A stretch of 64,000 nt of DNA from Candidatus Heimdallarchaeota archaeon (GTDB lineage Archaea > Asgardarchaeota > Heimdallarchaeia > Heimdallarchaeales > Heimdallarchaeaceae), in assembly GCA_030668875.1 (NCBI GenBank), contig DAOVER010000009.1, positions 22,597 to 86,596 of the forward strand. The letters are read 5' to 3'. A program made the position numbers and the translations under genes. The notes beneath the pieces are model-generated. The model had not been told where the DNA came from. It searched no databases and was given only the letters and a program-made list of their open reading frames with translations. Within the stretch, counting starts at the first letter, position 1, and the number at the start of each line of letters is the position of its first letter. Below, piece by piece: positions 35,625-45,400 of this stretch.

Positions 35625-36329
35625 TTAATTCTGTTTACTCCCACAAAGAGGGCAATAGTAGGAATCTGAAGGAAGCCCATGTCCACATCTTACACAATAT
35701 ATCATTGAATCATCACTCTTTTGTTGAACTGATGAGAGAATTTCAAATGTACGATGGATTAAATCAATTAATGCGAGAAAAGCATTCAATATATTCTCTT
35801 GATAATTCTCGTTTTTTAGCTCTTTGTTATCTAGCTCAACTCTAGAAAAAGCGCAAAGATTAGTTGGTGTATTTGATATCTTAAGTTGTAATTCCTTTCT
35901 CAGCTTTGAAGGAAATTTGTCCCGATCACCAAGCATTACAGTCCCAAGAAACTTTCGATTAAGAAGAAGATCAGGATAACACGCATCAATAGTTGCATCA
36001 GATAGTAACTGATTCAAAAATGACTTAGAATCTGTTGATACATTGATTTTTGAGGATTTAGGTAGAAAAGTAACAAACTCATTACTTTCGATTTTTGAGT
36101 CATCGACCATCCAAATCATATCAATGATAGTGCTCTTCCCATCTTCATGTAACCTAGCAATTAATCTTGTTGGAATCACTTCACGGAGACGAAAACCATA
36201 GAAAGTATTTTTTTTATCATTATCATCAAAATACAAGGTTGGATAAAGAGCACTGCTGCTAATTGTTCCTTCATATATTGAGCTGATGGCTCTAAATATA
36301 ATATTAGCAGCGGTTTCCATTTGCTTCAT
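35625..36329 (-). CDS. Hypothetical protein with C-terminal double zinc ribbon
   Basis: Protein of about 234 aa. The last 25 residues hold YCVRCGHGLPSDSYYCPLCG, two CxxC pairs forming a zinc ribbon. The body is mixed alpha/beta without recognised motif. The ATG at 36329 (MKQMETAANIIFRAI) is chosen because a TATA box (tttatatt on the minus strand, + coordinates 36349-36356) lies about 24 nt before it. The frame is open upstream to 36536, but that part overlaps the pilin gene on the other strand. Function unknown. Confidence 0.65.
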   Translation of the reverse strand: MKQMETAANIIFRAISSIYEGTISSSALYPTLYFDDNDKKNTFYGFRLREVIPTRLIARLHEDGKSTIIDMIWMVDDSKIESNEFVTFLPKSSKINVSTDSKSFLNQLLSDATIDACYPDLLLNRKFLGTVMLGDRDKFPSKLRKELQLKISNTPTNLCAFSRVELDNKELKNENYQENILNAFLALIDLIHRTFEILSSVQQKSDDSMIYCVRCGHGLPSDSYYCPLCGSKQN

Positions 36330-36348
36330 ATAGTTAAGGACATACATC

Positions 36349-36356
36349 AATATAAA
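36349..36356 (-). promoter_or_regulatory. TATA box for the zinc-ribbon gene
   Basis: On the minus strand the sequence reads tttatatt, about 24 nt upstream of the ATG at 36329. It decides the start of that gene. Confidence 0.5.
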
Positions 36357-36469
36357 CCATTGCGAATTTGCAAAAAGGGTGTTTTTAGAGAGGTTAAAAA
36401 TTACCACAAAAACAATCGCTATATTTTTAAACAATTTTCGACAAAGAGAAAAACAGTTCAAATAGTATA

Positions 36470-36898
36470 ATGGTGAATAAAAAAATGAAAAAGCGTGGTG
36501 TATCTCCAGTAATTGCAACAGTTCTTCTGATTGCATTAGTGACAGCTGCTGCTGCTATAGTATTTTTAGTAGTCATACCAATGCTTCAACCACCCCCCGA
36601 AGCAATTATTAAAGGTGTGACCTATAATGATCTAGGTGATGGTAACTTCTCAGTTGCTATTACTGTTCTTGCTCAAGGAGCAGATATAGTATTCAATGGT
36701 ACGGTAGAAGCCAATCCTACAGTAGTTTACCTTGTTGTTGACAGCACAACTCCGTTAAGTATTGGGAATGGTGTCCAAAAGATCATAACGGTCATAGGGT
36801 CATTCACTCCAGGACAAGCATATACTCTAACTCTAAGTTTTCTCGCTGGAAACAACGATGTTATAGGTATAGCTAGTTTCTCTCCTGTTGCAGCTTAA
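36470..36898 (+). CDS. Archaeal type IV pilin-like protein
   Basis: Secreted subunit of 142 aa. The N-terminus KKMKKRGVSPVIATVLLIALVT is a class III signal peptide: basic residues, RGVSPVIATVLL and a long hydrophobic helix. This is typical of haloarchaeal and other archaeal pilins (DUF1628 type), which are processed by a PibD-like prepilin peptidase. The rest (residues 45-142) is beta-rich and threonine/valine-rich, as expected for an exposed pilin domain. No assembly ATPase or platform gene is nearby, so it may be an orphan adhesive pilin or pseudopilin. A T-rich tract follows the stop. Confidence 0.85.
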   Translation: MVNKKMKKRGVSPVIATVLLIALVTAAAAIVFLVVIPMLQPPPEAIIKGVTYNDLGDGNFSVAITVLAQGADIVFNGTVEANPTVVYLVVDSTTPLSIGNGVQKIITVIGSFTPGQAYTLTLSFLAGNNDVIGIASFSPVAA

Positions 36899-36901
36899 TT
36901 A

Positions 36902-36930
36902 AAGTTTTTTTCCTTTTCTTCTTTTTCATT
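36902..36930 (+). terminator. T-tract after the pilin gene
   Basis: Consecutive T runs (gtttttttccttttcttctttttc) follow the stop codon, typical of archaeal termination. No hairpin is visible. Confidence 0.45.
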
Positions 36931-36953
36931 AAATCATATTCAAAAAGCACACC

Positions 36954-36963
36954 TTTATTTATA
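36954..36963 (+). promoter_or_regulatory. TATA box for the gene at 36986
   Basis: The sequence tttatttata lies about 24-32 nt before the ATG at 36986, consistent with a leaderless transcript. Confidence 0.5.
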
Positions 36964-36985
36964 ACAATAACATTTCTCATCAGCA

Positions 36986-37693
36986 ATGTTAAAGGAATTG
37001 TCGAAACCAGAAGCATCCACTGAACTAGAACAAATTGTAGCCAGACTGTATGGCGAACAAGTTTCTATCAAAGAGCTTATAGATTCAACAACTGCTTCAA
37101 AGAAAGCTTCTATTTCTCTTTTTTTGGAAAAGGAAGACGTTATAGGTTATTTAATTTGTATGCTAGAAATTGAAGTAGAGGAAGAAACAAAAGAAAAAAT
37201 CAAAACGTTGGTCATTGACGAAATTGTAATTCTACCTGATTTCCACAAACTTGAAACGGCTAAAGAACTAATAGTAGATATTGATAATCTATCAAAAAAC
37301 AAAGAATGTTCAATGATAGAGATGACTTTGCCTAGCCAATCTTTCTGGATCATACCTATTTTCATACAAGAAGGAGAATATGTTACATCAGCATTAAGAG
37401 TAACTAAAGAATTAGAAAAAAGAACGGAATTTGTTTCAATTTATAATAATGCAAATGAAAAAGTCAAACCAGAATTTACAGAAGTGATGGTATCTAAGAA
37501 TGGTGCATATCAGCTAGAGATTATTGAAGAACCAACAGATTACAGAAAACTTCTGGAACAAGGTTTTAATCCTGAAATCATCAGTATGGTATTTTATATT
37601 GAAGATGAAGCCATTGAGGAGAGTATGAAATTAATTAACAGTATAACAGAATGGCAAGAATATTCTATTTCATTAGTTAAAATGATAAAATAG
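36986..37693 (+). CDS. Hypothetical protein, possibly degenerate GNAT-like
   Basis: Protein of 235 aa. Residues about 35-145 follow the strand and helix order of a GNAT acetyltransferase: EKEDVIGYLICML, then LVIDEIVILPDFHKLETAKELI in the position of the acetyl-CoA loop, then CSMIEMTLPSQSF and IPIFIQEGEYVTSALRVTKEL. The consensus pyrophosphate-binding RxxGxG/A is absent (FHKLETA instead). It may thus be a non-catalytic relative. The C-terminus is acidic and helical. A clear TATA box precedes the gene. Not recognised as a named family. Confidence 0.55.
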   Translation: MLKELSKPEASTELEQIVARLYGEQVSIKELIDSTTASKKASISLFLEKEDVIGYLICMLEIEVEEETKEKIKTLVIDEIVILPDFHKLETAKELIVDIDNLSKNKECSMIEMTLPSQSFWIIPIFIQEGEYVTSALRVTKELEKRTEFVSIYNNANEKVKPEFTEVMVSKNGAYQLEIIEEPTDYRKLLEQGFNPEIISMVFYIEDEAIEESMKLINSITEWQEYSISLVKMIK

Positions 37694-37697
37694 AGTT

Positions 37698-38429
37698 TCA
37701 TTGTTCTTTTGAATATAAGTTAATCATATCCCTCGTTTTTTTAGGACAGTCAGTAATTATTCCATCAACCTGTTTCTTAACAAGTTTTTGAATATCCTTT
37801 GGTCTATTTACAGTCCATGGATAAACTTTCTTCCCAAGACTGTGGTAATAATCTACATGAGAAGAAGACAATAAGCGATAATAAGGATTAATAGCAGAAA
37901 TGAAGGAGTTCTTAGCCATCCTCTTTCCTTTTTTTGCAGGAAATAAGAATAGATATGCGAGAGCATAATCTAAAGCAGAATCACTTAGTCCAAACATCAC
38001 ATCAGAGAGAAAAGAACTTACAACGATTCGGTTAGAATCTGCACCTATATTGTTAAGAAAATCATCGAATTGATTTTTTGTCACAGAACACTTTATTTCA
38101 ATATTAAACTTAATTTTGGGGAGAAAACTCACTAGTACATTTTCCAGAAGTGGTATGTCATCCCCTGAGGGAAGCTTCATATTCTGAATAGCTTCTAGCT
38201 TTGTCTCTGCTATGACATATTCAAATTCTTCGAACTTAATTACTGGATCGTGATGAACTATAAAATTTCCATCACTTGTTAGATGAGTATCTAACTCTAT
38301 CATATCTGCTTTTTGTTGAATAGCTAGTTCAAAGGCTTTCATGGAATTCTGATAAGCATCTTCAGAAGCACCTCTGTGGGCGATTACTATAGGAGAATTA
38401 TGACCTGACATCAAATTATATGAAATCAA
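37698..38429 (-). CDS. Glycerophosphodiester phosphodiesterase family protein
   Basis: Hydrolase of glycerophosphodiesters, giving glycerol phosphate and alcohol. The catalytic block IVIAHRGASEDAYQNSMKAF has the His-Arg pair, followed by ADMIELDTHLTSDGNFIVHHDP (metal-binding Glu/Asp and second catalytic His), FNIEIK in the middle and KVYPWTVN and VDGIITDCP near the end. At 243 aa it is the short, soluble form. No signal peptide is seen. It is divergent from the SAH hydrolase gene. In an archaeon the likely substrates derive from ether-lipid headgroups. Confidence 0.93.
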   Translation of the reverse strand: MISYNLMSGHNSPIVIAHRGASEDAYQNSMKAFELAIQQKADMIELDTHLTSDGNFIVHHDPVIKFEEFEYVIAETKLEAIQNMKLPSGDDIPLLENVLVSFLPKIKFNIEIKCSVTKNQFDDFLNNIGADSNRIVVSSFLSDVMFGLSDSALDYALAYLFLFPAKKGKRMAKNSFISAINPYYRLLSSSHVDYYHSLGKKVYPWTVNRPKDIQKLVKKQVDGIITDCPKKTRDMINLYSKEQ

Positions 38430-38523
38430 ACCATCTGATTAACTTTGTGCAAAATATCAAGTTTTTGTTTTTCTTATTCTCGATTCTCGACAGATTTTTA
38501 AAAAAATAAGTGGGGGAGTATAC

Positions 38524-39777
38524 ATGGAATATAAGATTAAAGACATTAATCTTGCCAATGAAGGCAGGAAAAAAATTGATTGGGCAGAATCAAGGATGCC
38601 TGTTATGATGGAGTTAAGGAAAAAATTCAGTGAAACAAAACCATTAGCAGGAATGAAAGTCGCTGGCTGTCTTCATGTCACAAAAGAAACAGCTGTTTTA
38701 GTTGAAACACTCGTAGATGTAGGTGCGGAAGTTGCTTGGAGTGGATGTAATCCGTTATCAACAAAAGATGATGTCGCTGCTGCTTTGGCTGAAGAGAATA
38801 TACCTATTTTTGCATGGTACGGAATGTCTACTGAAGAATTCTACTGGGCCATTGATAAAACACTTGAGATGAAACCAACACTAACACTTGATGATGGAGC
38901 AGATCTTATTTTTAGGGTTCATTCTGATTTTCCTGAGCAAGCTGAGCAGATAATTGGAGGAACTGAGGAAACAACAACTGGAGTTCACAGATTACGTGCA
39001 ATGGATAGAGCAGGCAAATTACTGTATCCAGTTATTGCAGTCAATGATGCTGAGACTAAAAGTGATTTTGATAATGTATACGGAACTGGTCAATCAACTC
39101 TTGATGGTATTTTAAGGTCAACAAACATCATTATAGCAGGCAAAATAGTTGTTATAGCAGGATATGGCCATTGTGGTAAAGGTCTAGCTAAGAATGCTTC
39201 GGGTTTAGGAGCTGACGTTATAATAACTGAGGTTGATCCCATTCAAGCTTTGAAAGCAGCTATGGATGGATTTCGTGTTATGCTAATGGATGAGGCAGCA
39301 AAGGAAGGGGATCTATTCATCACAGCTACAGGAATGAAAGATATTCTGGTTGAAAGACATTTCAAAGTTATGAAAGAAGGAGCTATTATCTGCAATACAG
39401 GCCATTATGATGCGGAAATTAGTATAAGTGATTTGGAGAAACTAACAAAATCTAAACGTGAAATACGAGAAAATAATGAAGAGTATATTCTTGAAAATGG
39501 AAGAAAAATTTACTTACTTGCTAAGGGGAGACTAGTGAATCTCTCTGCAGCCGAAGGTCACCCCTCAGAAGTAATGGATATGTCTTTTGCAAATCAACTT
39601 CTAAGTCTAATTTATTTAGCTCAAGAAGGCAAGAATCTTGAAAACAAAGTATATGACATTGACAGAAAGCAAGATGAAAGCATTGCTAGTCTAAAACTCT
39701 CACTTATGGGATATGTTATTGATATTCTAACAGAGGAACAAATCAGATATCGTGACGCCTATTATGAAGGAACTTAA
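38524..39777 (+). CDS. ahcY: Adenosylhomocysteinase (SAH hydrolase)
   Basis: NAD-dependent enzyme that splits S-adenosylhomocysteine into adenosine and homocysteine, removing the inhibitory product of methylation. The sequence has AGMKVAGCLHVTKETAVL, WSGCNPLSTKDDVAAAL, TTTGVHRL, YGTGQSTLDGI, the NAD-binding VVIAGYGHCGKGLA and NTGHYDAEI. The length of 417 aa is usual for archaea; the C-terminal tyrosine motif RDAYYEG is close to the expected end. GGGGGAG at 38512-38518 lies a few nt before the ATG. A T-rich stretch follows the stop. Confidence 0.96.
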   Translation: MEYKIKDINLANEGRKKIDWAESRMPVMMELRKKFSETKPLAGMKVAGCLHVTKETAVLVETLVDVGAEVAWSGCNPLSTKDDVAAALAEENIPIFAWYGMSTEEFYWAIDKTLEMKPTLTLDDGADLIFRVHSDFPEQAEQIIGGTEETTTGVHRLRAMDRAGKLLYPVIAVNDAETKSDFDNVYGTGQSTLDGILRSTNIIIAGKIVVIAGYGHCGKGLAKNASGLGADVIITEVDPIQALKAAMDGFRVMLMDEAAKEGDLFITATGMKDILVERHFKVMKEGAIICNTGHYDAEISISDLEKLTKSKREIRENNEEYILENGRKIYLLAKGRLVNLSAAEGHPSEVMDMSFANQLLSLIYLAQEGKNLENKVYDIDRKQDESIASLKLSLMGYVIDILTEEQIRYRDAYYEGT

Positions 39778-39800
39778 TTCCTTTTCTTATTTTTTTATCT
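39777..39800 (+). terminator. T-tract after ahcY
   Basis: The stretch ccttttcttatttttttatc follows the stop directly, the usual archaeal termination signal. Confidence 0.45.
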
Positions 39801-39870
39801 CTAAAATAATGCCACAAGATTTTTAGGATAGAGTTTCCTATACAGAAATATAAGAAAAGGAGAATAAACC

Positions 39871-41205
39871 GTGATAAAGCATCTTCTAATTCTCACAACT
39901 TATGGTCAAATATTCTATAGTCAAGAATTTGAAAAAACAGAACAAACAGTTGATGTTGCTCTGACTGGAGGGTTAATGAGTGCGATTTACTCTATGACTT
40001 CTGAAACCCAAAAAGAAAATATCTCTGAGTTTGAACTAGTAACATCCAGAATCATTTTCCAAGAGGAAGACCAAGATTTACTCTTCGTCCTTACTGTCGA
40101 CAAAAGAATGGATATTAAGGATACAAACGAAATTCTAAAAGCGATCTCAAAAAGATTCTTCGAGAAACATGGAGAGCTAAGAATTGATGGGTTAATCCTA
40201 ACTGATTTCGAGAAAGATGCCACAGAAATAATATACAAGAAGCTTTGGTATCTAAATACACAAGATAGAAAGTTTAGAGTATGGGATTATTTAGCAACAA
40301 TATTTGTCACCCTAGCACTGTGTTGGTATTCTCTTCTCCTTTTTGGTTCTCCACAGATTGTAGGTATGCCTGAATTTGGTATAAAGACCTTTGTCTGGGA
40401 AAGCCTTCTGCAAAGGATAGATGATCCAGGAGGATTTATACTGCAGTTACTGTTTTTAGTGGCAGTCATCGCAGTTCCAGCTGTTGGAATCTACTTGCTG
40501 TTTAAATTCACACATGTTAAAGATATTTTTCGTTTTCCAAGAGATTATCTCTCAAGACCAAGCAGAGCAAGCTATTCAGAACTCCTGCCCAATTATTTCC
40601 TACTTACAATTCTAGTATCGTTCCTAATCTATGTGAGTTTCATGGCTTTTGGAGGAGGATATTTCTCTGAATTGACAGTTTATCCCTTATATGCTGGAGG
40701 GCTGTATTCTGATCTGAATCAACCTTTCGATTTAGGAAATATAGGTGCGAGTATACAAGTGAGTGATATAGGAGATCAAGTATTGATAGGAACAACATCT
40801 TGGTTAACATGGGTATTTGCCTTTCCACTAATTTATTCGCTACTAATAGGGGAAAAGAAATGGCTAAGAATCTATAAAAATTCAGTTTTCATTGCTTCAA
40901 TTACTATTTTCATTCTAATAATATGCTACATATTTGCTGGAGTCAAATATCTTGAAGCGGTTGGATTTCATCCTAAGGATCCTGCAACATTTAGAACGGA
41001 GCAACACTTGCTAAACTTTCAATTACTATCCACTATTCCGCTTAATATTTTCTTCTACGGATTCCTCTTGTTTTTGGGTATAGGCGTGAACAAAGTATCT
41101 CCTTCCAAAACAAGAATTCCTTCTGTAATTGCTTTAGGTATTGGAATTTATTCAACACTAATTATACAGAGGTTAATATTTTTTGCCTTGGTCGCACCTG
41201 CTTAA
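39871..41205 (+). CDS. Longin/roadblock-like N-terminal domain fused to multi-TM domain
   Basis: Protein of 444 aa. Residues 1-125 start MIKHLLILTTYGQIFYSQEF and follow a beta-beta-alpha-beta-beta-beta-alpha pattern (LVTSRIIFQEEDQDLLFVLTVD, then EILKAISKRFFEKHG). This is the layout of longin or related sensor domains attached to small-GTPase regulation. After about residue 140 come six membrane helices with short loops, somewhat Yip1-like in size. The GTG start has GGAG about 13 nt before it. It is co-directional with the FtsX pair. Domain reading is by secondary-structure impression. A membrane-bound docking site for a Ras/Arf GTPase is a hypothesis. Confidence 0.5.
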   Translation: MIKHLLILTTYGQIFYSQEFEKTEQTVDVALTGGLMSAIYSMTSETQKENISEFELVTSRIIFQEEDQDLLFVLTVDKRMDIKDTNEILKAISKRFFEKHGELRIDGLILTDFEKDATEIIYKKLWYLNTQDRKFRVWDYLATIFVTLALCWYSLLLFGSPQIVGMPEFGIKTFVWESLLQRIDDPGGFILQLLFLVAVIAVPAVGIYLLFKFTHVKDIFRFPRDYLSRPSRASYSELLPNYFLLTILVSFLIYVSFMAFGGGYFSELTVYPLYAGGLYSDLNQPFDLGNIGASIQVSDIGDQVLIGTTSWLTWVFAFPLIYSLLIGEKKWLRIYKNSVFIASITIFILIICYIFAGVKYLEAVGFHPKDPATFRTEQHLLNFQLLSTIPLNIFFYGFLLFLGIGVNKVSPSKTRIPSVIALGIGIYSTLIIQRLIFFALVAPA

Positions 41206-41295
41206 CGAAGGGTGGGCCCCCAATCTTTTTCTTATATTCTCTTTAGAAAGTTTTATATCAGAATTTTCCTCTTGTAAAAAAGAAAGTGATTTCCA

Positions 41296-42471
41296 GTGCT
41301 AAGATTCACTATACGCTTCTTCTTTCACAATAAAAAAAGAACATTACAAGCTACAATGACGCTTACCTTAGCATTGGTTATTTTCATTTCTACAACCCTT
41401 CTAGTGCGAGGATATGCAGGAAATATTGCAGGGATGGCATCAATTATTAGACCATCCCCTTATTATCTTATAACTGAATCTGATAAGAGTTTGTCAGAGA
41501 GCAGACTAGGCTTTGAGGTCTATGAGTTTCTTGAAAGTTATTCTATCGATACACCAAATGTCGATGTGGTAGTACCACAAATTTACATCCAAGTAACTGT
41601 CGAAGGGGAAACAGGAGAAAGAATAGATACGCATTTACGCCTACTTAATTTTACAGAATTTGAACTTTATCAAACTCATGCTTATACCTACACATTTTCT
41701 CAATTAGAATCAACCGAGCTAATTATGGGACAACATCTTGCATCATCACTCTCTTCAGGAGTTGGGGCAAATCTGGAACTAGAAAGCTCTGAAATTTATA
41801 TTAATGAGACATTCTCAATGGTCTATGCAAATAATCTAACTGTAGCAAATATTATCAAATCAGGTCAAGAGTATGACCTTGAAATATTAGGAGACATCAA
41901 TGAGTGGCTGCCAATATTAGGTTTAGATTATTATTCTTTTATTGAATTCAAGGTTCTAGATACGAGGGAAGTGGATAAAATCAATGAAGACATAACTGAA
42001 GAATTTAGTTATATAGAGATCACAGAAGAAAAGCAGACACAGAATTTCATCCTTTATGCGACAGAAGAAGTTATTAGAACTCTAACTCTACTTCAAACAT
42101 TGTTCTTCGTTCTGATGTTAGTGTCCATAAGTTATAGCATCTATACACTTGTCAAAGAGAGTGAGGAAGAAATTTTCATTTTAAGATCAATCGGAGCCAC
42201 GAAAGTTCATATCGTGATACTCTTCATGATGCAAGCTGTTCTCATCGGAATAATTTCTTCAATACTAGCAATAATAATCGGGTATCTCTCAGTTACTGCG
42301 ATTGTTGCTATAGTTTCATCGACTATTGGTTTACCCTTTTTAGCACTAAACTTTGAAATTAGTTTAGCAGGAATGATTTTCCTTTTTGCCATAGGTTTGT
42401 CATTGCTTTCTGGGATATATCCATCGTTAGAAGCAGCGAAAATTAAAGTTATCAGGAAGGATACTCAATGA
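41296..42471 (+). CDS. FtsX/MacB-type ABC transporter permease
   Basis: Membrane subunit of 391 aa. There is one N-terminal membrane helix (residues about 16-38), an extracytoplasmic domain of about 200 residues, and three C-terminal helices including ILRSIGATKVHIVILFMMQAVLIG, the FtsX signature. Such permeases work with a LolD/FtsE-like ATPase in lipoprotein or peptide export or signal transmission. No ATPase gene is adjacent. The GTG at 41296 starts the frame. The stop overlaps the ATG of the next gene by 4 nt (ATGA), so they are translationally coupled. Confidence 0.83.
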   Translation: MLRFTIRFFFHNKKRTLQATMTLTLALVIFISTTLLVRGYAGNIAGMASIIRPSPYYLITESDKSLSESRLGFEVYEFLESYSIDTPNVDVVVPQIYIQVTVEGETGERIDTHLRLLNFTEFELYQTHAYTYTFSQLESTELIMGQHLASSLSSGVGANLELESSEIYINETFSMVYANNLTVANIIKSGQEYDLEILGDINEWLPILGLDYYSFIEFKVLDTREVDKINEDITEEFSYIEITEEKQTQNFILYATEEVIRTLTLLQTLFFVLMLVSISYSIYTLVKESEEEIFILRSIGATKVHIVILFMMQAVLIGIISSILAIIIGYLSVTAIVAIVSSTIGLPFLALNFEISLAGMIFLFAIGLSLLSGIYPSLEAAKIKVIRKDTQ

Positions 42472-45400
42472 ATTTCCGATCAATTTTCCTCTATAATATC
42501 ATACCTAAGAAGAGAATGCTTATTGCATTCATTGGGTTTTTGATAAGTTCTACAATAATTACAGGTGGTGGAATACTTCTTACAAGCATTGTTGAATCAA
42601 CTACTTCATATTTAGGTGAAAGTGATGATGTTCTTGTAATTTCAAATCCAGCAGCATCAACACCTTATACAAGTGTTGTACCCTTAGAATTAGCTGAAAC
42701 TATAAGAACGATATATGGTGTTATAGATGTTAGTCCAGAAGTCATGACTGCTGCTGTATATAAGGATAAGGCAGTATACTTCAGAGGAGTAGATATAGCA
42801 AAATTCTGGGAGTTCACTGAAGTAACTTATTTAGAAGGGGGGCCTCTGAGTGAAAATGATACTTACGATGTAAGTGTAGGTAAAAATTATGCAGATAGAA
42901 ATGACTTAGAAATTGGAGAATTGATGACAGTATTTTCTACTAGGTCAGACGCTGCAGTAGAACTAAGAGTTAAGTCAATATTCATCACAAATACCTTGTT
43001 AGATGATGAAATCATCGCACCATTATGGATCGGTCAATTTTTCTCATTTGAAACATTCAATTTTATAACACACATTAGAGTAAAAATTGATTTAGATTTA
43101 ATTCCTTCGAAGGAAACAATAAGAGAGTTGGTAAACAGTGAATATGGCTTAACTACCATTATCAATACACCTGGAGGATCGACTGAACTAAATGCAACCA
43201 TCTATATCAGAACTGGTAAAGGAACTTCAGTTGAGGAAAGGATAATAATTAACAAGTATTTTGCAACGTTTTCTCTATTTTTTGGAGAGTATGAAATTCA
43301 AGCAGAAATCGACGGGATATTTTCTGATCCATTTAAGTTCATTCATGATCACAATACTACAATAGACATATTTGTAAACTATATTGAACGAGAGATTCAG
43401 TTTCATGTTATAACGGATGAGGATGAACCAATTAAAGATGTAAGTGTAACAGTTTACAATAATGAAGAAGGATTACGTCTTTTAGGGGTTAATACTCGAC
43501 GAATGTATACGAATCAAGATGGATATGCATCTCTAACTATTGGAAATGGAAGTTACACAGCGGAGTTTAGTTATGGTGAATATTGGAATTCCTTTAGCTT
43601 CGTGACTCAGGAAACAAATGATTATGAAATTACACTAATTAGTAGACATCCGCAAATAACAGTCAAATCACCTCTAAATTTTTCAACGATTATTGGTAAT
43701 GAGCTTAATATTTCAGTTATTGCAACTACTGGTTACTCTATTCACTTCTATCCCGATGGTGATTTAGGGAAAATTCAAGAATATCACTATAGCACAGTAG
43801 GAATGGTTCCGCCTAAAAGTATGTTGGTACCTTTCGAAGATGGTTTTCACAGCGTCACCATATTAGCTTACAATAATGATTATTTACAAGATTTTGATAA
43901 AAGCAAAAACTATGCGACAACTACTTTATACTTCACAATCTCAAGTGATTTTCCAACTACTATTGACTTCTTGAATGTTATGAATGGATCACAGATATAT
44001 CCTCTAACTATCTTAGAACTAAATGAGACAATATCTTTCAATCAAGGTTTATTGTATAAATGGAATAATGATGACTGGATAAAAGCCAATGAAGGTTATA
44101 TTGTCAGCCCTAGCGAGATAGGAATTCAAAAACTACAAATAAAAGCAGAAACAACCGAAGAAAGTAGAATCATCACTTACTATTTCATTACTAAAAACTC
44201 TCCTTACAAAATTGGTATCATTAATCCACCTGAAGGATTAAATTTCAAAGAAAATGACACATTACAAACATGGTTTAATCCTACATTTACGAATATTACA
44301 TATCACTGGGACTCTAATCCTAATACTCCTATTGCAAAAGATGGAGAGATTATTGTTCAAAGTTTGAGCGAAGGAAATCACACTTTATATTTAGAGATTT
44401 CTACTGGAAATTTCAGAAAATATGAGATAATGTTTGATAACACGTCACCTAACATAACAATGAGTGTTACAAATGGATCTTCAGTTGAAACAGGTAGTTC
44501 TTTATCTTATACAATCAATGAACTATTTACATATGTGATGTTTAGGTGGGACAATCAAGAGTATTCATATTCATATGACAACTCAATCCAAGTACCTGTA
44601 GAAAATGGTAACCATAATCTAAGTATCTGGATATGCGATCTTGCGGGTAATGTGAGAAAAGCAAATTATACATATAATGTAATCAAGTTCGTAGGTTTTA
44701 CCCCAATAGATTTCTACTTACAAAATGAATATTGGGGACTCTTAAACCAAAGTTACATTGATCTACAGATCATTACTGAACAATCATTATTTAAAATCGA
44801 TTACGAGATAGATGGACCTTCAATATTGTCCTTCTCACGAACAAACTTAGAAGAAGAAAGAGTATATCTGCACCCTGGATTATATAGTTTATCGGTTACT
44901 TATTACCTAAACTTATTTGAGAGCAGACAACGAACCTTTGAATTTCAAATCTGTGACGGACAAAATGCATCTGAACTATATGGTCCTGCACTAGATGTTA
45001 CCTATCCTTGGAGCATTATTGTAACATTCCCATACTTTGATGTTTCATTTACGATTAATAATATATCGAGTACATTTGTAACAGATGGAACTCATGATAT
45101 TTTTTATATGTTAACAACCTATCCAGGGGTTCAATACAATACAAAATACATTATAGATACAGAATTACCAGAGATAACTATAGTAACCCCCAATAAAGGA
45201 ATTGAAGTAACGGATGAATTTCTTGAAGTTGAAAGTAACGCTGTAGAGGTTTACTTCAAACAAGAACATGACTCAAGAATATTCTCTTACAGCAAAACAA
45301 GCGTATTTTTAGATTATAATCAAGAAGGTAGACAATTAATTACTTTCTTTCTAGTAGATTCTTATTATAATACAAAGACAGTGTCTTATGTGTTTTATAA

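Noticed and set aside
36330..36536. Upstream extension of the zinc-ribbon protein frame into the pilin gene
   Set aside because: The pilin signal peptide on the other strand is clear, and a TATA box places the start at 36329.
41206..41235. GC-rich gggtgggcccccaa before a T-run as a hairpin terminator
   Set aside because: The G and C runs are too close to form a stem with a loop; only the T-run could act in termination.
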